Source: JANRKB01 sp033763695
GTDB lineage: Bacteria; Planctomycetota; Phycisphaerae; Phycisphaerales; UBA1924
Direction: 5' to 3'
Length of the DNA: 64,000 nt
Assembly (NCBI GenBank): GCA_033763695.1
Contig: JANRKB010000050.1
Span: 1 to 64,000, forward strand
The position numbers and the translations under genes were made by a program. A model generated the notes under the pieces. It was given only the letters and a program-made list of their open reading frames with translations. It did not search any database and was not told the DNA's origin. Positions within the stretch are counted from its first letter, which is position 1, and the number at the start of each line of letters is the position of its first letter. Of the stretch, positions 61,754 to 64,000 are shown piece by piece.

Positions 61754-62797
61754 TCAGCCGTCGTGCGTCGAGTGCCAGATATCGACGACGTCGCGGAGCA
61801 GGGCGGTGGCGGTCTGCGTGCCGCCGGCGCCTGCGCCCTTGACGACGACTTCGCCGCAGTTCTCGGTGGTGAAGACGGCGGCGTTGATGCCGCCCGCGAC
61901 GTTGAGGGCATCGTCGGGTTCGATGAGCGTCGGCGCGACCCTCACGCCATCGGGGCCGATGCTGCCGACGAGTTTGATGAGTTTGCCTGCGCCTTTAGCG
62001 CTGGCGATGTCCTGCGCGGTGACGCCGCGGATGCCCGTGAGCGCGACGCGCTCGAAGGAAGCGCGACCATCTCCGCTGCCGCCGCCGCCGCCGACGTGTA
62101 TGCCCGCGTGGTTGGCGATGATGACCATCTTGACAGCGGTGTCGATGCCGTCGACGTCGTTGGTCGGATCCGTCTCGGCCCAGCCGAGGCGCTGGGCCTC
62201 GGCGAGGGCGTCGGCGAAGGTCCACGATTGCTCGAGCATCTTGGTGAGGATGAAGTTGGTCGTGCCGTTGAGCACGGCGCGCACGCCGAGGATGCGGTCG
62301 GCGGCTGCGATGCGCTCGGCGGTGGCGAGTACGGGCGTGGATGCGCCGACGGTGGCGCTGTAGCGGAGCAGGACTTTGTTGTACGCGGCGAGCTCGCGCA
62401 GCGCGTGCATGCCGATGGCGATGGGAGCCTTGGTGGCGGTGACGGCGTGAATGCCGCGGGCGAACGCGCTGGTGAGTTGGCGGATGGCGGGGTCGGGGTT
62501 CTTGACGTCGCTGGGCGAGGCTTGGATGAGCACGTCGGGCGCGCAGCGGGCGAGGACCTTGGCGGCATCGGTTTCGCTGGAGCCGCCGGGGAGTGCCGCG
62601 ACGCTGCCGACTTTCTTGGCATCGATGAGCGTGGTGGCGTCGAGGGGGCGTTCGCTGACGACGCTGCCGCGCGAGTCGATGACGCCGACGATGCGGACCT
62701 CAAGCCCGTGCTGGGCGATGAGTGCATCGGCGCGGGTGGCGACGAGGCGTGCGAAGGCTTGATTGACTGTTCCGAAACCGGACAACACCACACGCAT
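61754..62797 (-). CDS. hom: homoserine dehydrogenase
   Basis: This is a 347-residue NAD(P)H-dependent enzyme reducing aspartate semialdehyde to homoserine. The Rossmann start is VVLSGFGTVNQAFARLV. The conserved catalytic motifs include AVTATKAPIAIGMHAL, LRYSATVGASTPVL, the VLNGTTNFILTKM block and ETDPTNDVDGIDTAVKMVI. It lacks the C-terminal ACT domain of many bacterial Hom proteins, so regulation probably falls on LysC. A Gly-rich insertion (HVGGGGGSGDGRASF) interrupts the region after the catalytic core. With lysC downstream and thrC at 3.1 kb, the threonine branch is represented in this window apart from asd and thrB. Confidence 0.93.
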   Translation of the reverse strand: MRVVLSGFGTVNQAFARLVATRADALIAQHGLEVRIVGVIDSRGSVVSERPLDATTLIDAKKVGSVAALPGGSSETDAAKVLARCAPDVLIQASPSDVKNPDPAIRQLTSAFARGIHAVTATKAPIAIGMHALRELAAYNKVLLRYSATVGASTPVLATAERIAAADRILGVRAVLNGTTNFILTKMLEQSWTFADALAEAQRLGWAETDPTNDVDGIDTAVKMVIIANHAGIHVGGGGGSGDGRASFERVALTGIRGVTAQDIASAKGAGKLIKLVGSIGPDGVRVAPTLIEPDDALNVAGGINAAVFTTENCGEVVVKGAGAGGTQTATALLRDVVDIWHSTHDG

Positions 62798-62953
62798 GCG
62801 GAAGACTCCGTCGGTCGCTCACAGGGAAGGAATGGAGGGAGGCGGCGTCGCAGCAGGGCGACCAAAACGCGGACGGGCAAGGGTATGGGCGTCGGCGTCA
62901 TTTGATCGCGACGCGTACCCTCGAGGATTCTCCTTGTCCGCGGAGCCAACGCC

Positions 62954-63871
62954 ATGCCCGAACAGGCCAGACTCGACGTGCTCAAGACCTACAAGCTGTT
63001 CATCGACGGCAAGTTTCCGCGCACCGAGTCGGGGCGGACGATGATCGTGCATGATCGCAGTGGGGGCGTGCTGGCGCATGCCTGCAAGGGCAGTCGCAAG
63101 GATCTGCGCGAGGCGGTCGAGGCCGCTCGCAAGGCGCAGCCCGGTTGGGCGGGCGCGACGGCGTATCTGCGCGGCCAGATCATCTATCGCATCGCGGAAA
63201 TGCTCGAGGGGCGACGGGCGGAGTTCGTGCAGACGATTGCGAGCGTCGACGCAGGCGGAGCGGCGGGCGCGAAGAAGACCAGCAAGCCTGCTCGCGGTGG
63301 CGCGGCGGCGGCGGAAGCGGAGGTGACGGCGGCGGTTGATCGCCTCGTCGCATTCGCGGGCTGGGCCGACAAGTTCGCGCAGGTGTTGGGGTGCAACAAC
63401 CCGGTCGCCGGGCCGTATTACAACTTCACGGTGCCCGAGGCGAGCGGCGTGGTCGCGGTGGTGTGCCCTGACGAGATGCCGCTGCTGGGCCTGGTGTCGC
63501 TTGTCGCGCCGGTGATTTGTGCTGGCAATGCGGCGGTGGTGATTGCGAGCCAGGCGAACCCGCTGCCGGGCGCGATTCTCGGCGAGGTGCTGGCGACGGG
63601 CGATCTGCCCGGCGGCGTCGTGAACATTCTGACGGGCGAGCGCAAGGAGTTGCTGCCGTTCGTGAGCGGGCATCGTGATATCGACGCGGTGCACGCGGCG
63701 TGCTTGTCGCGCGAAGAGACGACGATCTTGCGCGAAGGTTCGGCGGAGAACGTCAAACGCGTGTGCGTGCGCGAGACGGTGGCGTGGTTTGATGCCGCGG
63801 AGTGTCACAGCCCGTGGTGGATCGAGCCCTTCGTTGATATGAAGACGATGTGGCACCCCGCGTCGGTGTGA
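62954..63871 (+). CDS. C-terminally short aldehyde dehydrogenase homologue
   Basis: This is a 305-residue protein resembling the N-terminal NAD-binding part of aldehyde dehydrogenases (KLFIDGKFPRTESGRTMIVH; GVVAVVCPDEMPLLGLVSLV with the usual proline-rich strand; ANPLPGAILGEVLATGDLPG; VVNILTGERKELLPF). Where the family has the ELGG motif and then the catalytic Cys domain, this protein reads REGSAENVKRVCVRET and ends about 30 residues later. Thus the catalytic half is missing. The stop is clean, not an obvious frameshift. Some bacteria encode such short homologues beside a full-length ALDH, but only 129 bp of the window remain downstream. It may be non-catalytic or a partner subunit. Confidence 0.8.
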   Translation: MPEQARLDVLKTYKLFIDGKFPRTESGRTMIVHDRSGGVLAHACKGSRKDLREAVEAARKAQPGWAGATAYLRGQIIYRIAEMLEGRRAEFVQTIASVDAGGAAGAKKTSKPARGGAAAAEAEVTAAVDRLVAFAGWADKFAQVLGCNNPVAGPYYNFTVPEASGVVAVVCPDEMPLLGLVSLVAPVICAGNAAVVIASQANPLPGAILGEVLATGDLPGGVVNILTGERKELLPFVSGHRDIDAVHAACLSREETTILREGSAENVKRVCVRETVAWFDAAECHSPWWIEPFVDMKTMWHPASV

Positions 63872-63962
63872 GCGGCGACGGCAGTGTTGGGTCAAGCGGG
63901 GCGGGCCTTGCGTCACGCGGTGCGCGATTCGCGGTCCGCGGAAGAAGCGAATGAGGTCGTGC

Positions 63963-63990
63963 CATCGAAGTCGGCTTGGCGACTTCGATG
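63963..63990 (+). repeat. GTGCC-flanked hairpin, copy k
   Basis: The stem CATCGAAGTC pairs across GGCTTGGC; the 5' flank is CGTGC. It shares its stem with copies a and f. Confidence 0.7.
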
Positions 63991-64000
63991 AGCTCGCGCG

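Overview
The window reads as a chromosomal piece of a GC-rich planctomycete, most likely class Phycisphaerae. The markers are secreted proteins ending in paired EF-hand, dockerin-like motifs (17822-22672 and 36456-37727), a PEP-CTERM-like tail (2417-3025), a type IV prepilin with the H-x9-DG motif (31273-32313), a FloA/NfeD pair, and many hairpin repeats between genes. I found no phage, plasmid, rRNA or CRISPR locus. The only mobile gene recognised is one REP-associated Y1 transposase.

Layout. 1-5.4 kb: a peroxiredoxin-GNAT fusion, a RAYT-type transposase bracketed by two identical 106-bp hairpin repeats, a PEP-CTERM-like protein, threonine synthase and a YCII-domain lipoprotein. 5.4-17.6 kb: gatB, leucyl aminopeptidase, tsaE, an S41 protease, an MFS transporter, tRNA-Arg(CCG) and a large RND pump protein. 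17.8-22.7 kb: one 1616-residue repetitive beta-strand surface protein. 22.9-32.5 kb: an SDR, a Wzx-like flippase, trpF, a Pro/Gln-rich membrane protein, an EEP-family phosphoesterase, and a membrane protein-prepilin-microprotein set. 33.3-43.8 kb: an M16 protease, a GH53 galactanase, the minus-strand series TonB-like protein, secreted protein, NfeD and FloA, and a cysteine-less redoxin. 43.9-53.7 kb: a glycosyltransferase, a SWIM protein with a SNF2 helicase, tRNA-Lys(TTT), waaA, tRNA-Val(TAC) and an alternative GlmU. 53.9-64 kb: polA, the minus-strand run hom, lysC, Lhr-type helicase and pdeM, and a C-terminally short aldehyde dehydrogenase.

How the genes work together. lysC, hom and thrC (about 57 kb away) cover the start and end of threonine synthesis. 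WaaA, the flippase, the alternative GlmU and the glycosyltransferase fit a cell with an LPS-type envelope. PolA, the SNF2/SWIM pair and Lhr/PdeM belong to DNA maintenance.

The strongest signals beyond genes are: (i) a reversal of G/C strand bias near 34.3 kb, C-rich plus strand to the left and G-rich to the right whatever the gene direction, as expected at a replication origin or a rearrangement junction; (ii) about eleven dispersed hairpins carrying a GTGCC flank, whose stems differ between copies yet stay paired; (iii) seven copies of a multi-hairpin REP-like element around and away from the RAYT gene. All positions, starts and counts were read by eye without computation.
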